In this document: positions 52,651 through 61,868 of the stretch, one piece after another
Position numbering within the stretch: position 1 is the stretch's first letter
Layout of the letters: each line of letters opens with the position of its first letter
From: Corynebacterium tuberculostearicum
Lineage (GTDB): Bacteria; Actinomycetota; Actinomycetes; Mycobacteriales; Mycobacteriaceae
Reading direction: 5' to 3'
Length of the DNA stretch: 64,000 nucleotides
Assembly (NCBI RefSeq): GCF_016127015.1
Contig: NZ_CP065972.1
Coordinates: forward strand, 2,108,001-2,172,000
Notes under the pieces: generated by a model
What the model saw: only the letters and a program-made list of their open reading frames with translations
Databases searched by the model: none
What the model was told of the DNA's origin: nothing
Position numbers and translations under genes: made by a program

Positions 52651-52679
52651 TTGACAATAATAATATAGGTGTGTAAGAT
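52651..52679 (+). promoter_or_regulatory. Strong promoter of the 121-residue protein
   Basis: TTGACA (52651-52656), 17-base spacer, TAAGAT (52674-52679), in an AT-rich stretch; near-consensus and unusual for this GC-rich genome. Confidence 0.85.
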
Positions 52680-52720
52680 TAGTTGCGTAAGTTAATCACA
52701 TTATATAGAAAGAGGTTAAA

Positions 52721-53086
52721 ATGAAAACTTACGAAAATTTTAACGAAATCCGTGATTCGTTATCTGATTCCGGAGTTCTAAAAGTAACTTTGGCTACCTT
52801 GCGCGACGCTGCTGATTACAAGCGACTCGGAAAAGGAGTTCTTGAAGAATTGGCAACCAAGGTGCGAGGTATTGGCGCAGAGTATTTCCCTAGTTATGTT
52901 TTAGATAGCAATGAGAATCCGCGCGGTAATGACGAGGTTCGTTTAGTACTAGCAGATTCACAGGTCGGAAAGCTCGTCCGGGCGATTCAAGACCCCACGG
53001 AATCTGGAGATTCTTTGCTTGGAAATATCGCGGAAGACAACTCTGCTGATGTTCTGAATCAGATTCGAAATTTGTTGGGTGACTAA
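52721..53086 (+). CDS. Hypothetical protein with own strong promoter and terminator
   Basis: 121 residues, acidic and soluble. ATG 52721 has AGAAAGAGG at ideal spacing. 'LKVTLATLRDAADYKRLGKGVLEELATKVRGIGAEYFPSYVL' followed by 'EVRLVLADSQVGKLVRAIQDP' and 'LNQIRNLLGD'. The codons and flanks are AT-rich compared with pepN. It sits just outside the IS island with a near-consensus promoter 41 bases before the start and a perfect 14-bp terminator after the stop, so it should be strongly and independently expressed. I recognise no family. Confidence 0.75.
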   Translation: MKTYENFNEIRDSLSDSGVLKVTLATLRDAADYKRLGKGVLEELATKVRGIGAEYFPSYVLDSNENPRGNDEVRLVLADSQVGKLVRAIQDPTESGDSLLGNIAEDNSADVLNQIRNLLGD

Positions 53087-53109
53087 ACGTCGCTTCTTAA
53101 GAAGCAGAA

Positions 53110-53141
53110 AGAAAGAGCTGACTCTAAGTCAGCTCTTTCTT
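53110..53141 (+). terminator. Terminator of the 121-residue protein gene
   Basis: AGAAAGAGCTGACT (53110-53123) and AGTCAGCTCTTTCT (53127-53140), loop CTA: a perfect 14-bp stem whose descending arm provides the T-rich tail. Confidence 0.93.
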
Positions 53142-53190
53142 CATATGTGGGGCCACCGGATCGAAGTCTGATCACTGTCGAAAGTCGGTT

Positions 53191-53224
53191 CCGGTGTGCC
53201 TCGGCCCCCGCCGAGACACACCGG
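53191..53224. repeat. Long GC-rich inverted repeat upstream of pepN
   Basis: CCGGTGTGCCTCGGC (53191-53205) and GCCGAGACACACCGG (53210-53224): 15-bp arms with one mismatch and a 4-base loop. It lies in a 455-base gap (53141-53595) that otherwise shows no gene. A 3' shortened stem-loop of the same type is not seen elsewhere in the window. Confidence 0.55.
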
Positions 53225-53595
53225 CTGCAACAACATATTTGGGTACACCCTATTGTTACGCCGGTTTGGAGCAGAATGTTTCCTGTAAATAGGGCCGTTC
53301 CTAGCATTGTTTTACACGCGTCTAGTGGGGTCTAGGCCTTATGTTTACAGAAAGTGGTGAGTGTGGTGTTATCGTCTGACGGTTTCCATAGGTTGCATCC
53401 CTCAGTGTGGTGTAACGCTTGCTGATGGTCACTGGCATTTTGCGCCACGTGAAGAGTATGGGACGGGCAAAAAACTAATCCAACAGGTTCACAGTGAGGC
53501 TCCAATACCCGCTGGGTAATTTGCTGCTAAAAGGCAGCGGGCTTAGGACCCCAACCCCGCACCCTGCGTGACGGCGGTAACTATAGTGCGTAGAT

Positions 53596-56121
53596 ATGAC
53601 CGCACCACAAGACAAGACGCAGCACGAGTTGCTCCAAGAACGCGCCGCGGCGGTGGACCTGCGCGCCTACCACCTCCACCTCGATCTCACGGAGGTACTC
53701 GATAGTCCCACCTACCGCGTGACTACCCGCCTCGATCTCGGCAGCAACGAGCCCGAGCTTTTCCTGGATTACCTGGGCGAATCCGTCGCGGAGGTCAAGG
53801 TCAATGGCACCCCGCAGGAGGTGGACTTTGATGGCAGCATCATCCGGCTGCACGGCCTGCCGGTAGGGGAGGAGCTCGCCATCGAAGTCACCGGCCACTC
53901 GCGCTATTCGCGCACCGGCCAGGGTCTGCATCGGATGCACGATCAGGCCGATGACGCGACCTACCTGTATTCACACCTCGAGCCTTCTGATGCCCGCCGC
54001 ATCTTCCCCTGCCTAGAGCAGCCGGATCTCAAGGCCGTCTTCCACGTGCGCATGACCGCACCGAAAAAGTGGCAGATCCTTTCCAACCAACCGGAAGTCG
54101 AACGCAGCGAAGAGGGGGAGCTCGCCACCGTTACTTTTGCGCCGACCCCGCCGCTGTCGACGTACCTGACTTCTTTCGCCGCCGGCCCCTACCAGTACCA
54201 AGAGCGCACCTGGACCGCCCCGGATGGCAGCCACTCGGCACAGCTGCGCGCCTTTGCGCGCGCGTCCATGTTTGAGCACCTGGACGAGGAAATCCTAGAA
54301 GTTACCGCCCAAGGCATGGACTTTTTCCACCAGAACTTTGGCTATCCCTATCCGTGGGGCAAGTACGATTCCATCTTTGTACCCGAATACAACCTGGGTG
54401 CCATGGAAAACCCCGGCCTAGTGACGTTTACGGAGAACTACATCTTCCGCTCCCGCGCTACCCGCGCGCAGCACGCCGGCCGTGCAAATACCATCCTGCA
54501 CGAGATGTCCCATATGTGGTTCGGTGATCTGGTCACTCCCCAGTGGTGGGATGACCTGTGGCTCAAGGAGTCCTTCGCGGAATTTATGGGCGCGGATTCT
54601 TCCGTCCACGGCACCGACTACACCGAGGCCTGGGCAAACTTCGCCGGCGCCCGCAAGAATTGGGCCTACCTGCAGGATCAGCTGCCCACCACGCACCCCA
54701 TCAAGGCGGAGATCCCAGACGTGGATGCCGCACGCCAGAACTTCGATGGCATCACCTATGCCAAGGGAGCGGCGGTGCTCAAGCAGCTGGTGCACTACGT
54801 CGGCCGCGATAATTTCTACGCCGGTGCGCGCGACTACTTCCAGGAACACGCCTTTGCCGCCGCCACCTTTGATGACCTCCTGCAGGCGCTCAAGAAGCAC
54901 ACGGACCGCGATCTTGATGCCTGGTCCCAAGCCTGGCTGCGCACCTGGGGCCCGGATACCCTCACCCCGGAGTTGCACACCGAAGGCGAGAAAATTGCGG
55001 AGCTGGCCATCAGTGCAGACGCCGAGGACGTCACCCGACCGCACCGCCTGACCGCTTCGCTCTTTGATGCATCCCTGCACAAGTACCGCGAGATCGACAT
55101 CGATCTCCCCGCCGGCGATGGCACCACCCGCACCATCATCGATGAAGCGGCCGGCCTTCCGGCCCCGGCATTGCTGCTGCTTAACGACGCCGACCATACC
55201 TACGCCAAGATCCGCTTCGACGAGACCTCCCTAGACACAGCGAGTGAGCGCCTGACCGACATCGAGGATGAATTGACCCGCGCGGTAATCTGGACCGCGC
55301 TGTGGAACCTCACTCGCGATGGGGAAATGTCGGCGATTGACTATGTGGGGGTCGTCGTCAAGCACGAAGCCTACGAGACCAACACGACGCTGCTGGCTGC
55401 TGCCTGCGCCAATGCCAATTTCGCCATTGCACACTATGTGGCAGACGCCGACCGCGAGCAGGTCCGCACCGACTATGCCGAGGCGATCTGGGGCCACCTG
55501 GACGAGGCCGAACCAGCCTCGGACGCCCAGCTTGTGCTCGCTCGCGCCGCCATCCGCGCACTCGCCGCAACGCCGGAGGAATCAGGCACCGCGCGCCTTA
55601 AGGCCCTGCTCTCCGGTGACATTGCCGGTCTTTGCTTGGACCCCGAAATCCGCTGGTCGATCTTGCGCGCCCTCGCGGCCCGCAATGCCGTAACCCCGCC
55701 CGAGCTCGAAGACGAAAAGCAGCGCGATAATACGCTGACCGGCGCCACCGAATTCCTCGGCGCCAGCCACGCCTTCCCCACGCCGGAGACCAAGCGCTCC
55801 GCGTTCGATAAGGCGCTCACGCCCGGCGCATATTCCAATGCCGAGGTCGACGCACTGGTCGCCGGTTTCAATGCCCCACGCTCAGCTAGCCTGCAGGAGG
55901 CCTTCACGGAGGAGTTCTTCTCCCGCGTGGAAGACATCTGGGCCGCGCACCCGATTGAGATTGCTAACCGCCTCATCCGTGGCTTCTACCCAGAGTTGCC
56001 GATGGCCGATGCCGCCACCACGCGCCTGCTCCACCGGGAGCTGCCAGGAGCGCTGCGCCGCATCCTGCTGGAATGCCGCGATAACCTGCGGCGCACCCTG
56101 CGCGTGCGGGCTGGTCAATAG
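53596..56121 (+). CDS. pepN: Aminopeptidase N (M1 family)
   Basis: 841 residues; zinc metallopeptidase removing N-terminal residues from peptides in the cytoplasm. 'RRIFPCLEQPDLKAVF' is the family's substrate-binding lead, 'YNLGAMENPGLVTF' contains the GAMEN exopeptidase motif (about residue 262), and 'HEMSHMWFGDLV' with 'LWLKESFAEF' 18 residues later give the zinc ligands His, His, Glu. The C-terminal 300 residues form the helical ERAP1-like domain. No signal peptide. It ends 84 bases before the sigM start. Confidence 0.96.
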   Translation: MTAPQDKTQHELLQERAAAVDLRAYHLHLDLTEVLDSPTYRVTTRLDLGSNEPELFLDYLGESVAEVKVNGTPQEVDFDGSIIRLHGLPVGEELAIEVTGHSRYSRTGQGLHRMHDQADDATYLYSHLEPSDARRIFPCLEQPDLKAVFHVRMTAPKKWQILSNQPEVERSEEGELATVTFAPTPPLSTYLTSFAAGPYQYQERTWTAPDGSHSAQLRAFARASMFEHLDEEILEVTAQGMDFFHQNFGYPYPWGKYDSIFVPEYNLGAMENPGLVTFTENYIFRSRATRAQHAGRANTILHEMSHMWFGDLVTPQWWDDLWLKESFAEFMGADSSVHGTDYTEAWANFAGARKNWAYLQDQLPTTHPIKAEIPDVDAARQNFDGITYAKGAAVLKQLVHYVGRDNFYAGARDYFQEHAFAAATFDDLLQALKKHTDRDLDAWSQAWLRTWGPDTLTPELHTEGEKIAELAISADAEDVTRPHRLTASLFDASLHKYREIDIDLPAGDGTTRTIIDEAAGLPAPALLLLNDADHTYAKIRFDETSLDTASERLTDIEDELTRAVIWTALWNLTRDGEMSAIDYVGVVVKHEAYETNTTLLAAACANANFAIAHYVADADREQVRTDYAEAIWGHLDEAEPASDAQLVLARAAIRALAATPEESGTARLKALLSGDIAGLCLDPEIRWSILRALAARNAVTPPELEDEKQRDNTLTGATEFLGASHAFPTPETKRSAFDKALTPGAYSNAEVDALVAGFNAPRSASLQEAFTEEFFSRVEDIWAAHPIEIANRLIRGFYPELPMADAATTRLLHRELPGALRRILLECRDNLRRTLRVRAGQ

Positions 56122-56205
56122 ACTGTACAGCCTAGCGCTCGCGCCCTAGCTCCCCTCGGGTCACACTGTATATAACAGTTATTGATCCGGGGGGGAAATT
56201 TACAT

Positions 56206-56754
56206 ATGACTATTAGTCATGAGCGCAGTGACGAAGAACTAGTTGACGCTTTTATCGAGGGGGACAATAAGGCCTTTTCCACCATCGTGGAACGCCACCG
56301 GACGCGGCTGACCACGGTAGCGCGGCGCTACACCAGAAACGATCATGATGCCCAAGATGTGGTCCAGGAAGCCTTTCTGCGCGCCAGTTGCAATCTACAT
56401 TCGTATCGCCGCGAATCCGCGCTGTCGACCTGGCTGCACCGGCTGGTGAAAAACTCTGGTTATGACTACCTCAACCACCGCTCGAACAGGGAAAATGCCT
56501 CTTTAGATGCGGAAGACTTCGAAGACGATCGCAATCCGCTGCTGGCACACAATCCCTCTGAAAACCTAGCGGAGCAGCTGGTGGTGCGCGAGGCCATGCA
56601 GCTGCTGCGCGAGGATCAACGAGAGGCGCTGGTGCTTACCGATGTCGCTGGGTTCCGCGTCGGCGAAGTTGCCACCGCCCAAGGGGTAAAGCCCGGCACC
56701 ATCAAATCCCGCCGCGCCCGAGCGAGGGAAGTCCTACGCGCCGCTATGGGGTGA
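56206..56754 (+). CDS. sigM: ECF sigma factor SigM
   Basis: 182 residues from ATG 56206 (GGGGGG ahead); a TTG at 56182 is in frame but lacks support. Region 2: 'AFSTIVERHRTRLTTVARRYTRNDHDAQDVVQEAFLRASCNLHSYRRESALSTWLHRLVKNSGYDYL'. Region 4: 'LREDQREALVLTDVAGFRVGEVATAQGVKPGTIKSRRARARE'. SigM in corynebacteria responds to thiol and heat stress and controls trxB, trxA and Fe-S assembly genes. Typical anti-sigma gene does not follow; trxB starts 84 bases on. Confidence 0.92.
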   Translation: MTISHERSDEELVDAFIEGDNKAFSTIVERHRTRLTTVARRYTRNDHDAQDVVQEAFLRASCNLHSYRRESALSTWLHRLVKNSGYDYLNHRSNRENASLDAEDFEDDRNPLLAHNPSENLAEQLVVREAMQLLREDQREALVLTDVAGFRVGEVATAQGVKPGTIKSRRARAREVLRAAMG

Positions 56755-56838
56755 GTTTGCTAATACCGACGTTTGTCAGCGTGGCGGGTAGACTCAGGGC
56801 ATTACGCGAAACCACACTCTGATTTAAGGGAGTTAGCA

Positions 56839-57765
56839 ATGACCGTCCACGATGTTGCCATCGTAGGTTCCGGCCCTGCCGGTTACACCGCCGCGCTGTA
56901 CGCGGCACGCGCTGAGCTCAACCCGATTGTCTTCGAGGGTTTCGAGTACGGCGGCGAGCTTATGAATACCACCGAGGTAGAAAACTACCCCGGCTTCCAA
57001 AAGGGCATCATGGGCCCAGAGCTCATGGAAGAAATGCGCGCCCAGGCCATCCGCTTCGGTGCGGATCTCCGCATGGAAGTCGTTGACTCCGTAGAGCTGG
57101 AAGGCGATATTAAAAAGCTGCACGTGGGTGACGAGCTCTTTGAGGCCCGCGCCGTCATCCTCGCCACCGGTGCCGCCCCGCGCCACCTCGGCGTACCAGG
57201 TGAGGAAGAACTTACCGGCCGCGGCGTTTCTACCTGCGCTACGTGCGATGGCTTCTTCTTCAAGGACCACAATATCGCTGTTATCGGCGGCGGCGACTCT
57301 GCCATGGAGGAGGCTACCTTCCTCACCAAGTTCGCGGACTCTGTCACCATTGTGAACCGCTCCGAGAACTTCCGCGCCTCCAAGATCATGCTGGAGCGCG
57401 CCCAGGCCAACGAAAAGATCAAGTGGGAGACCAATAAGGTCGTCGAAGAAGTTATTGAAGCCGATGGCAAGGTCGGCGGACTCAAACTCAAGGACGTCAC
57501 TAACGGCGAGACTTCCACCTTGGACGTCACTGCCATGTTCGTAGCAATTGGCCATGATCCGCGCTCTTCCTTCCTCAATGATCAGGTCAAGCTCAATGAC
57601 AACGGCTATGTTGTAGTTGAACAACCCACCACCAAGACCTCCCTGCCAGGCGTTTTCGCCTGCGGTGACTTGGTGGATGACCACTACCAGCAGGCAATTA
57701 CCGCGGCCGGCTCCGGTTGCCGTGCGGCAATTGATGCGGAACATTTCCTCGCAGAAAACCGTTAA
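56839..57765 (+). CDS. trxB: Thioredoxin reductase
   Basis: 308 residues; passes electrons from NADPH through FAD to thioredoxin. '[20 protein letters not shown]' (FAD), redox pair '[11 protein letters not shown]' (Cys-Ala-Thr-Cys, about residue 136), '[17 protein letters not shown]' (NADPH) and '[31 protein letters not shown]'. ATG 56839 follows AAGGGAG. Seven bases before trxA, so cotranscribed. Confidence 0.97.
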   Translation: MTVHDVAIVGSGPAGYTAALYAARAELNPIVFEGFEYGGELMNTTEVENYPGFQKGIMGPELMEEMRAQAIRFGADLRMEVVDSVELEGDIKKLHVGDELFEARAVILATGAAPRHLGVPGEEELTGRGVSTCATCDGFFFKDHNIAVIGGGDSAMEEATFLTKFADSVTIVNRSENFRASKIMLERAQANEKIKWETNKVVEEVIEADGKVGGLKLKDVTNGETSTLDVTAMFVAIGHDPRSSFLNDQVKLNDNGYVVVEQPTTKTSLPGVFACGDLVDDHYQQAITAAGSGCRAAIDAEHFLAENR

Positions 57766-57771
57766 TTCAGT

Positions 57772-58095
57772 ATGAGCAACGTCAAGAAAGTAACCACCGA
57801 TACGTTCCGTAAGGACGTCATCGAGTCCGATAAACCCGTCGTCGTCGACTTCTGGGCCGAGTGGTGTGGCCCGTGCAAGAAGCTTTCCCCCATCCTGGAA
57901 GAGGTAGCGGAGGAGTTGGACGGCCAAGTCACCGTCGCCAAGGTTAACGTCGATGAAGAGCGCAACCTAGGCGCCATGTTCCAGATCATGTCCATCCCAA
58001 ATGTGCTGATTTTCAACCACGGCGAGAAGGTAGACGAATTTGTGGGTCTGCGTTCTAAAGATGACATCGTGGCGCAAGTGAAAAAGCAGCTTTAA
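57772..58095 (+). CDS. trxA: Thioredoxin
   Basis: 107 residues; 'VVVDFWAEWCGPCKKLSPILEEVA' holds the canonical Trp-Cys-Gly-Pro-Cys, and 'IMSIPNVLIF' the cis-Pro. Substrate of TrxB encoded just upstream; reduces protein disulfides. In place after trxB as in most actinobacterial origin regions. Confidence 0.97.
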   Translation: MSNVKKVTTDTFRKDVIESDKPVVVDFWAEWCGPCKKLSPILEEVAEELDGQVTVAKVNVDEERNLGAMFQIMSIPNVLIFNHGEKVDEFVGLRSKDDIVAQVKKQL

Positions 58096-58098
58096 CTG

Positions 58099-58122
58099 TT
58101 AATCTAATTCCTATTAGATTAA
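58099..58122 (+). terminator. AT-rich hairpin after trxA
   Basis: TTAATCTAAT (58099-58108) and ATTAGATTAA (58113-58122) are perfect 10-base arms with loop TCCT, three bases after the trxA stop. No T-run follows, so it may be a weak terminator or mRNA-stability element between trxA and cwlM. Confidence 0.5.
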
Positions 58123-58183
58123 GCGTGTAGAAATTCTGGAATGCGGCCCTAACTAAAGCGGGCTGTGAAAGGGGTATTAAGGC

Positions 58184-59365
58184 GTGAACCGCGTTCTTCG
58201 AGTCGGCGATACAAGCGTGCGTGTAGCTGAGGCTCGCGCTACCTTGGCCCGTCTCGGCCTCTTGTCAGATTTCAAAGGGGAACTTTCTGCTTGGAAGAAG
58301 CAGAAGTACTCCGAGAGCGACAAGAGCTTTGATGCCAATTTGTCTGAGGTCCTCAAGGCCTTCCAGCAATCCCGCGGTATCGTGCCGACGGGCGAAATCG
58401 ACGATCTCACCCTGCGCGAACTGCGCCAAGCCTCGTACACGCTCGGCAGCCGCGTCCTTAGCTACGAGCCTGCGAATGAGCTGGTAGGTGACGATATCTC
58501 GCAGCTCCAGCAACAACTGCAGGAGCTCGGCTTCTACCAGCAGCGCGTAGACGGCCACTTCGGTACCAATACCCACGCGGCCCTAAAGGAATATCAGCAC
58601 AACTGCGGCCTGCAAGAAGATGGTGTGTGCGGCCCCGCCACCATCCGCGCCCTTGGACTGCTCGGCCGCCGTATTACCGGTGGTTCCGCGCACAATATCC
58701 AAGAGCGTGAGCGCGTCCGCAACGCCGGCCCAAAACTCGCGGGCAAGCGCGTTGTCATCGATCCCGCCTTGAGCGGCGGCGACGCCGGCCAGCTGGTCAA
58801 GGGTCGCTTCGGTGATATTTCCGAGCAGGAAATCCTGTGGGACCTCACCCAGCGCATCGAGGGACGCATGATTGCCGCAGGCATGGAAACCATCATCTCC
58901 CGTCCTCGGACCTCCGATGCGGACGTCAAGTCCCGCGCCGAACTGGCTAACGCTTTCGATGCGGACATGGTCATTTCCCTAGCCTGCGATTCCTACCCCA
59001 ATGAGAAGGCCAATGGTGTTGCGACCTTTTACTTCGGCTCCGAATTAGGCAATTCCTCTCTCATTGGTGAGACCCTTTCCGGTTTCATCCAGCGCGAGAT
59101 TGTCGCGCGCACTGAGCTGCTGGACTGCGGCAACCACGGCCGCACCTGGGACCTGCTGCGCTTGACCCAGATGCCGGTCATCCAGATCGTACTGGGCTAC
59201 CTGACCAACCCAGAGGACATAAAGATCCTCACCAACCCGTCCCGCCGCGATGACATTGCGGAGGCGATCGTGATTGCCGTAAAGCGCATGTACCTCATGG
59301 AGCAGGACACCGCCGTAACCGGCACCTATAAGTTCTCCGAGCTGCTCCAGGCCGAGCAGGCCTAG
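58184..59365 (+). CDS. cwlM: CwlM, inactive N-acetylmuramoyl-alanine amidase homologue
   Basis: 393 residues from GTG 58184 (GAAAGGGG ahead). Two peptidoglycan-binding repeats (about 4-80 and 95-160, 'LQQQLQELGFYQQRVDGHFGTNTHAALKEYQ') precede an amidase_3 domain (about 187-370). The catalytic zinc ligands are lost: the usual Asp-Pro-Gly-His-Gly-Gly is 'DPALSGGD' (about residue 191), and the second His (S-I/L-H-x-N) is 'ISLACDS' (about residue 264). This matches CwlM of mycobacteria, which is not a hydrolase but, when phosphorylated, activates MurA at the first step of peptidoglycan precursor synthesis. Confidence 0.92.
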   Translation: MNRVLRVGDTSVRVAEARATLARLGLLSDFKGELSAWKKQKYSESDKSFDANLSEVLKAFQQSRGIVPTGEIDDLTLRELRQASYTLGSRVLSYEPANELVGDDISQLQQQLQELGFYQQRVDGHFGTNTHAALKEYQHNCGLQEDGVCGPATIRALGLLGRRITGGSAHNIQERERVRNAGPKLAGKRVVIDPALSGGDAGQLVKGRFGDISEQEILWDLTQRIEGRMIAAGMETIISRPRTSDADVKSRAELANAFDADMVISLACDSYPNEKANGVATFYFGSELGNSSLIGETLSGFIQREIVARTELLDCGNHGRTWDLLRLTQMPVIQIVLGYLTNPEDIKILTNPSRRDDIAEAIVIAVKRMYLMEQDTAVTGTYKFSELLQAEQA

Positions 59366-59381
59366 GCCTAGAATCTAGGCC
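59365..59381. terminator. Short hairpin at the cwlM / GNAT convergence
   Basis: GGCCTAG (59365-59371), loop AAT, CTAGGCC (59375-59381), between the cwlM stop and the stop of the convergent gene; compact, so probably a weak shared terminator. Confidence 0.5.
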
Positions 59382-59953
59382 AAGGCGCGGGCTAAAAGGT
59401 CTTCGGCAGCTGCCGCACTGAGCATATCGTGCTCTGGCGGCAACTCGAGCCGCAAGCGGGGGAGTACTGGGTGATCAGCGGCTACCTCAAAGCCGGCGGA
59501 GCGCAAAGTCTCATAAGACATCAGCCCAATATAGGCCGGTTTATGGCCCAAGAAATCCGCCGCTGCCGCAGGATCGCCGTAATAGCCAAAGGCCTCCACG
59601 GCGGTGCTGCCGCGGTTGGTGAGGTGCATAATGGCGGCGTCGACAAGCACTGCTTCAATGCCACGCCCCATTAAATGTGCCTTAACGAAGAGCGAGGTAA
59701 TGATCTCCGCATCGTTTGAAATGGGGGCGGTGGGAAGCTTGGCGGCGCCGGCAGCATCCTCGCGGGAGCAAAAGAGAATGGTGGCGTCCTCGCCCACGGT
59801 AAAGCCGCACTGACCAAAGGAGAGCAGGGTAGTAGCCAGCCACGCTTCCTTTTCAAAGGCGGGATCGACCACGGAGGCCTCCAGCTCCCAAAAGGTGCTG
59901 CGCGCGGCCTGGCGGTGAATGCGCGCCCCTTCGCGTACCGGCTCGAGGATCAT
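59375..59953 (-). CDS. GNAT-like acetyltransferase downstream of parB
   Basis: 192 residues, starting MILEPVREGARIHRQ, nine bases after the parB stop, thus the third gene of the parAB unit. The middle part 'ITSLFVKAHLMGRGIEAVLVDAAIMHLTNRGSTAVEAFGYYG' is the GNAT acetyl-CoA-binding region (R/Q-G-x-G-x-E variant), followed by 'DFLGHKPAYIGLMSYETLRSAGFEV'. The homologue in mycobacteria occupies the same site. Substrate unknown. Confidence 0.75.
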   Translation of the reverse strand: MILEPVREGARIHRQAARSTFWELEASVVDPAFEKEAWLATTLLSFGQCGFTVGEDATILFCSREDAAGAAKLPTAPISNDAEIITSLFVKAHLMGRGIEAVLVDAAIMHLTNRGSTAVEAFGYYGDPAAAADFLGHKPAYIGLMSYETLRSAGFEVAADHPVLPRLRLELPPEHDMLSAAAAEDLLARALA

Positions 59954-59962
59954 CGCCCCGGT

Positions 59963-61003
59963 TTAGTGCTGGCCCTCAATGAGCGCCATGATGCGCTCGA
60001 AATCTTCTTGGTCACCAAATTCCACGACCATCTTGCCCTTGCGCTTGCCCATGGTCACGGTGACCTTGGTATCGAAGCGGTCGGAGAGGCGCTCAGCGGA
60101 ATCGGTAAAGTACTGCGGCTGCGGTGCCGGCTGCTTCTTCTTGGATTCGGCCGGCTTACCATCGCGCTTGTAGAGGGTGACTGCCTCCTCGGTGGCGCGT
60201 ACGGACAGGCCCTCCGCGATGATGCGGTTGGCAATATATTCCATGGCCTCGGTGTCATCCAAGGACAATAGGGCACGCGCGTGGCCAGCAGATAAAGTAC
60301 CAGCAGCTACGCGCTTTTGAACCTCTACCGGCAGCTTGAGCAGGCGCAGCATATTGGTCACCTGTGGGCGCGAACGACCAATGCGGTCCGCCAGCTCGTT
60401 CTGAGTAACGCCGAACTCTTCCAGCAGCTGCTGGTAGGCGTGCGCTTCTTCCAAGGGGTTGAGCTGTACGCGGTGGATGTTCTCCAGCAGGGCATCGCGC
60501 AGCAGGTTGTCATCCTTGGTATCGCGCACGATCGCCGGAATCGTGGCCAGGCCCGCCTTGGAGGAAGCACGCCAACGACGCTCACCCATGATGAGCTCGA
60601 AGCCGCCTTCCTCGGAAGGACGAACGACCACGGGCTGCAACAAGCCAAACTCGCGGATCGAGTGGACGAGCTCACCGAGTTCATCCTCGTCGAAGACCGT
60701 GCGCGGCTGCTTCGGGTTGGGGATGATATCCCCAATGGAAATCTCACGGTAGGTCGCACCGATAGGAGCCGGGGTGGCCTGGCGCTTCTTGGAGGACTTA
60801 GAGCCAGAACCCTGCTGAATGGTGGGAGCGCCCTTTACGCGCTTGCCTTCGCCACCCTTCCGGCCCGGCTGCGGGGTGGAATTTCCCAAGATGATATCCG
60901 CGGCGGAATCGCCCAAGCGCGGCTTGCGGGTAGGGGCATCAGGACCGGACGGGATGAGTGCGGCTAGGCCTTTGCCAAGGCCGCCTTGCTTCTGTTCTGC
61001 CAT
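59963..61003 (-). CDS. parB: Chromosome partitioning protein ParB
   Basis: 346 residues; CTP-dependent DNA clamp that loads at parS and spreads. N-terminus '[16 protein letters not shown]' binds ParA. The CTPase/ParB-N domain shows '[37 protein letters not shown]' and '[23 protein letters not shown]' (the GERR box), the HTH is '[27 protein letters not shown]', and the C-terminal dimerisation region ends in '[17 protein letters not shown]'. Seven parS sites lie 34-47 kb away in the same window. Confidence 0.97.
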   Translation of the reverse strand: MAEQKQGGLGKGLAALIPSGPDAPTRKPRLGDSAADIILGNSTPQPGRKGGEGKRVKGAPTIQQGSGSKSSKKRQATPAPIGATYREISIGDIIPNPKQPRTVFDEDELGELVHSIREFGLLQPVVVRPSEEGGFELIMGERRWRASSKAGLATIPAIVRDTKDDNLLRDALLENIHRVQLNPLEEAHAYQQLLEEFGVTQNELADRIGRSRPQVTNMLRLLKLPVEVQKRVAAGTLSAGHARALLSLDDTEAMEYIANRIIAEGLSVRATEEAVTLYKRDGKPAESKKKQPAPQPQYFTDSAERLSDRFDTKVTVTMGKRKGKMVVEFGDQEDFERIMALIEGQH

Positions 61004-61009
61004 GAGTTC

Positions 61010-61858
61010 CTATCCTTCCAATTCCGCGTAAATCTCTGGGCTCACGCCAATCGCCCCGGTGGTCGGGTGCGGGCGGTAATCGCCACGCCGGTTAAGTTCG
61101 CGCGCCGCCGCAAGGTACGCGCGGGCACCGGTGGACGAGGGAGCGTAATCAATAACCGTAGTACCGTACCCCGGTGCCTCGGAAACGCGCACGGAGCGCG
61201 GGATAACATTGGCCAGCACCACGGCTCCGAACTGTTCGCGGACGTTATCTGCCACATCCTCGGCCAAACGTGTACGAGCGTCATACATGGTCAGCAGCAC
61301 GGCGGAAATATGCAGATCCTCGTTGAGATGCTCACGAATCATGGAGATATTGCCTAGCAGCTGGCCCACGCCTTCCAGCGCGTAATACTCGCATTGAATC
61401 GGGATGATGACCTCTTCAGCGCAGGTCATCGCATTGATGGTGAGCAAGCCAAGTGATGGCGGGCAATCAATGAAGACATATTCAAAACCATGCTCTTCAA
61501 GGAAGCCATTATGCAGGGCGTCATAGAGCCGAAATTCTCGGCGTACCAAGGAGACCATTTCAATCTCCGCGCCAGCTAGATCAATGGTGGCAGGGATGCA
61601 AAAAAGGTTCTCGTTGTGTGAGGAGCCCTGCATGGCTTTCTCGGCGGTGCAGTCTCCGAGGAGCACCTCATAGCTGGAATCGATGCCGGAATTATGTTCC
61701 GCGCCCATGGCCGTGGAGGCGTTTCCCTGCGGGTCAAGATCGATCACCAGCACTTTTTTGCCCTCGGTGGCTAGCGCTGCGGCCAAGTTGGCAGCGGAGG
61801 TGGTTTTGCCTACGCCGCCTTTCTGGTTAGCAATGGTGATAAGGCGCGGATTAGTCAT
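61010..61858 (-). CDS. parA: Chromosome partitioning ATPase ParA
   Basis: 282 residues; deviant Walker A 'IANQKGGVGKTTSAANLAAALA' near residue 10, 'DLDPQGNASTAMG' (Walker A'), and 'YVFIDCPPSLGLLTINAM' (Walker B). ATP-bound ParA dimers on the nucleoid pull ParB-parS complexes to the pole. The stop lies six bases before the parB start. Confidence 0.97.
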   Translation of the reverse strand: MTNPRLITIANQKGGVGKTTSAANLAAALATEGKKVLVIDLDPQGNASTAMGAEHNSGIDSSYEVLLGDCTAEKAMQGSSHNENLFCIPATIDLAGAEIEMVSLVRREFRLYDALHNGFLEEHGFEYVFIDCPPSLGLLTINAMTCAEEVIIPIQCEYYALEGVGQLLGNISMIREHLNEDLHISAVLLTMYDARTRLAEDVADNVREQFGAVVLANVIPRSVRVSEAPGYGTTVIDYAPSSTGARAYLAAARELNRRGDYRPHPTTGAIGVSPEIYAELEG

Positions 61859-61868
61859 GCCGTCTACT

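Noticed and set aside
56833..57927. 364-codon minus-strand frame across trxB and trxA
   Set aside because: Antisense to two well-defined genes, no motifs.
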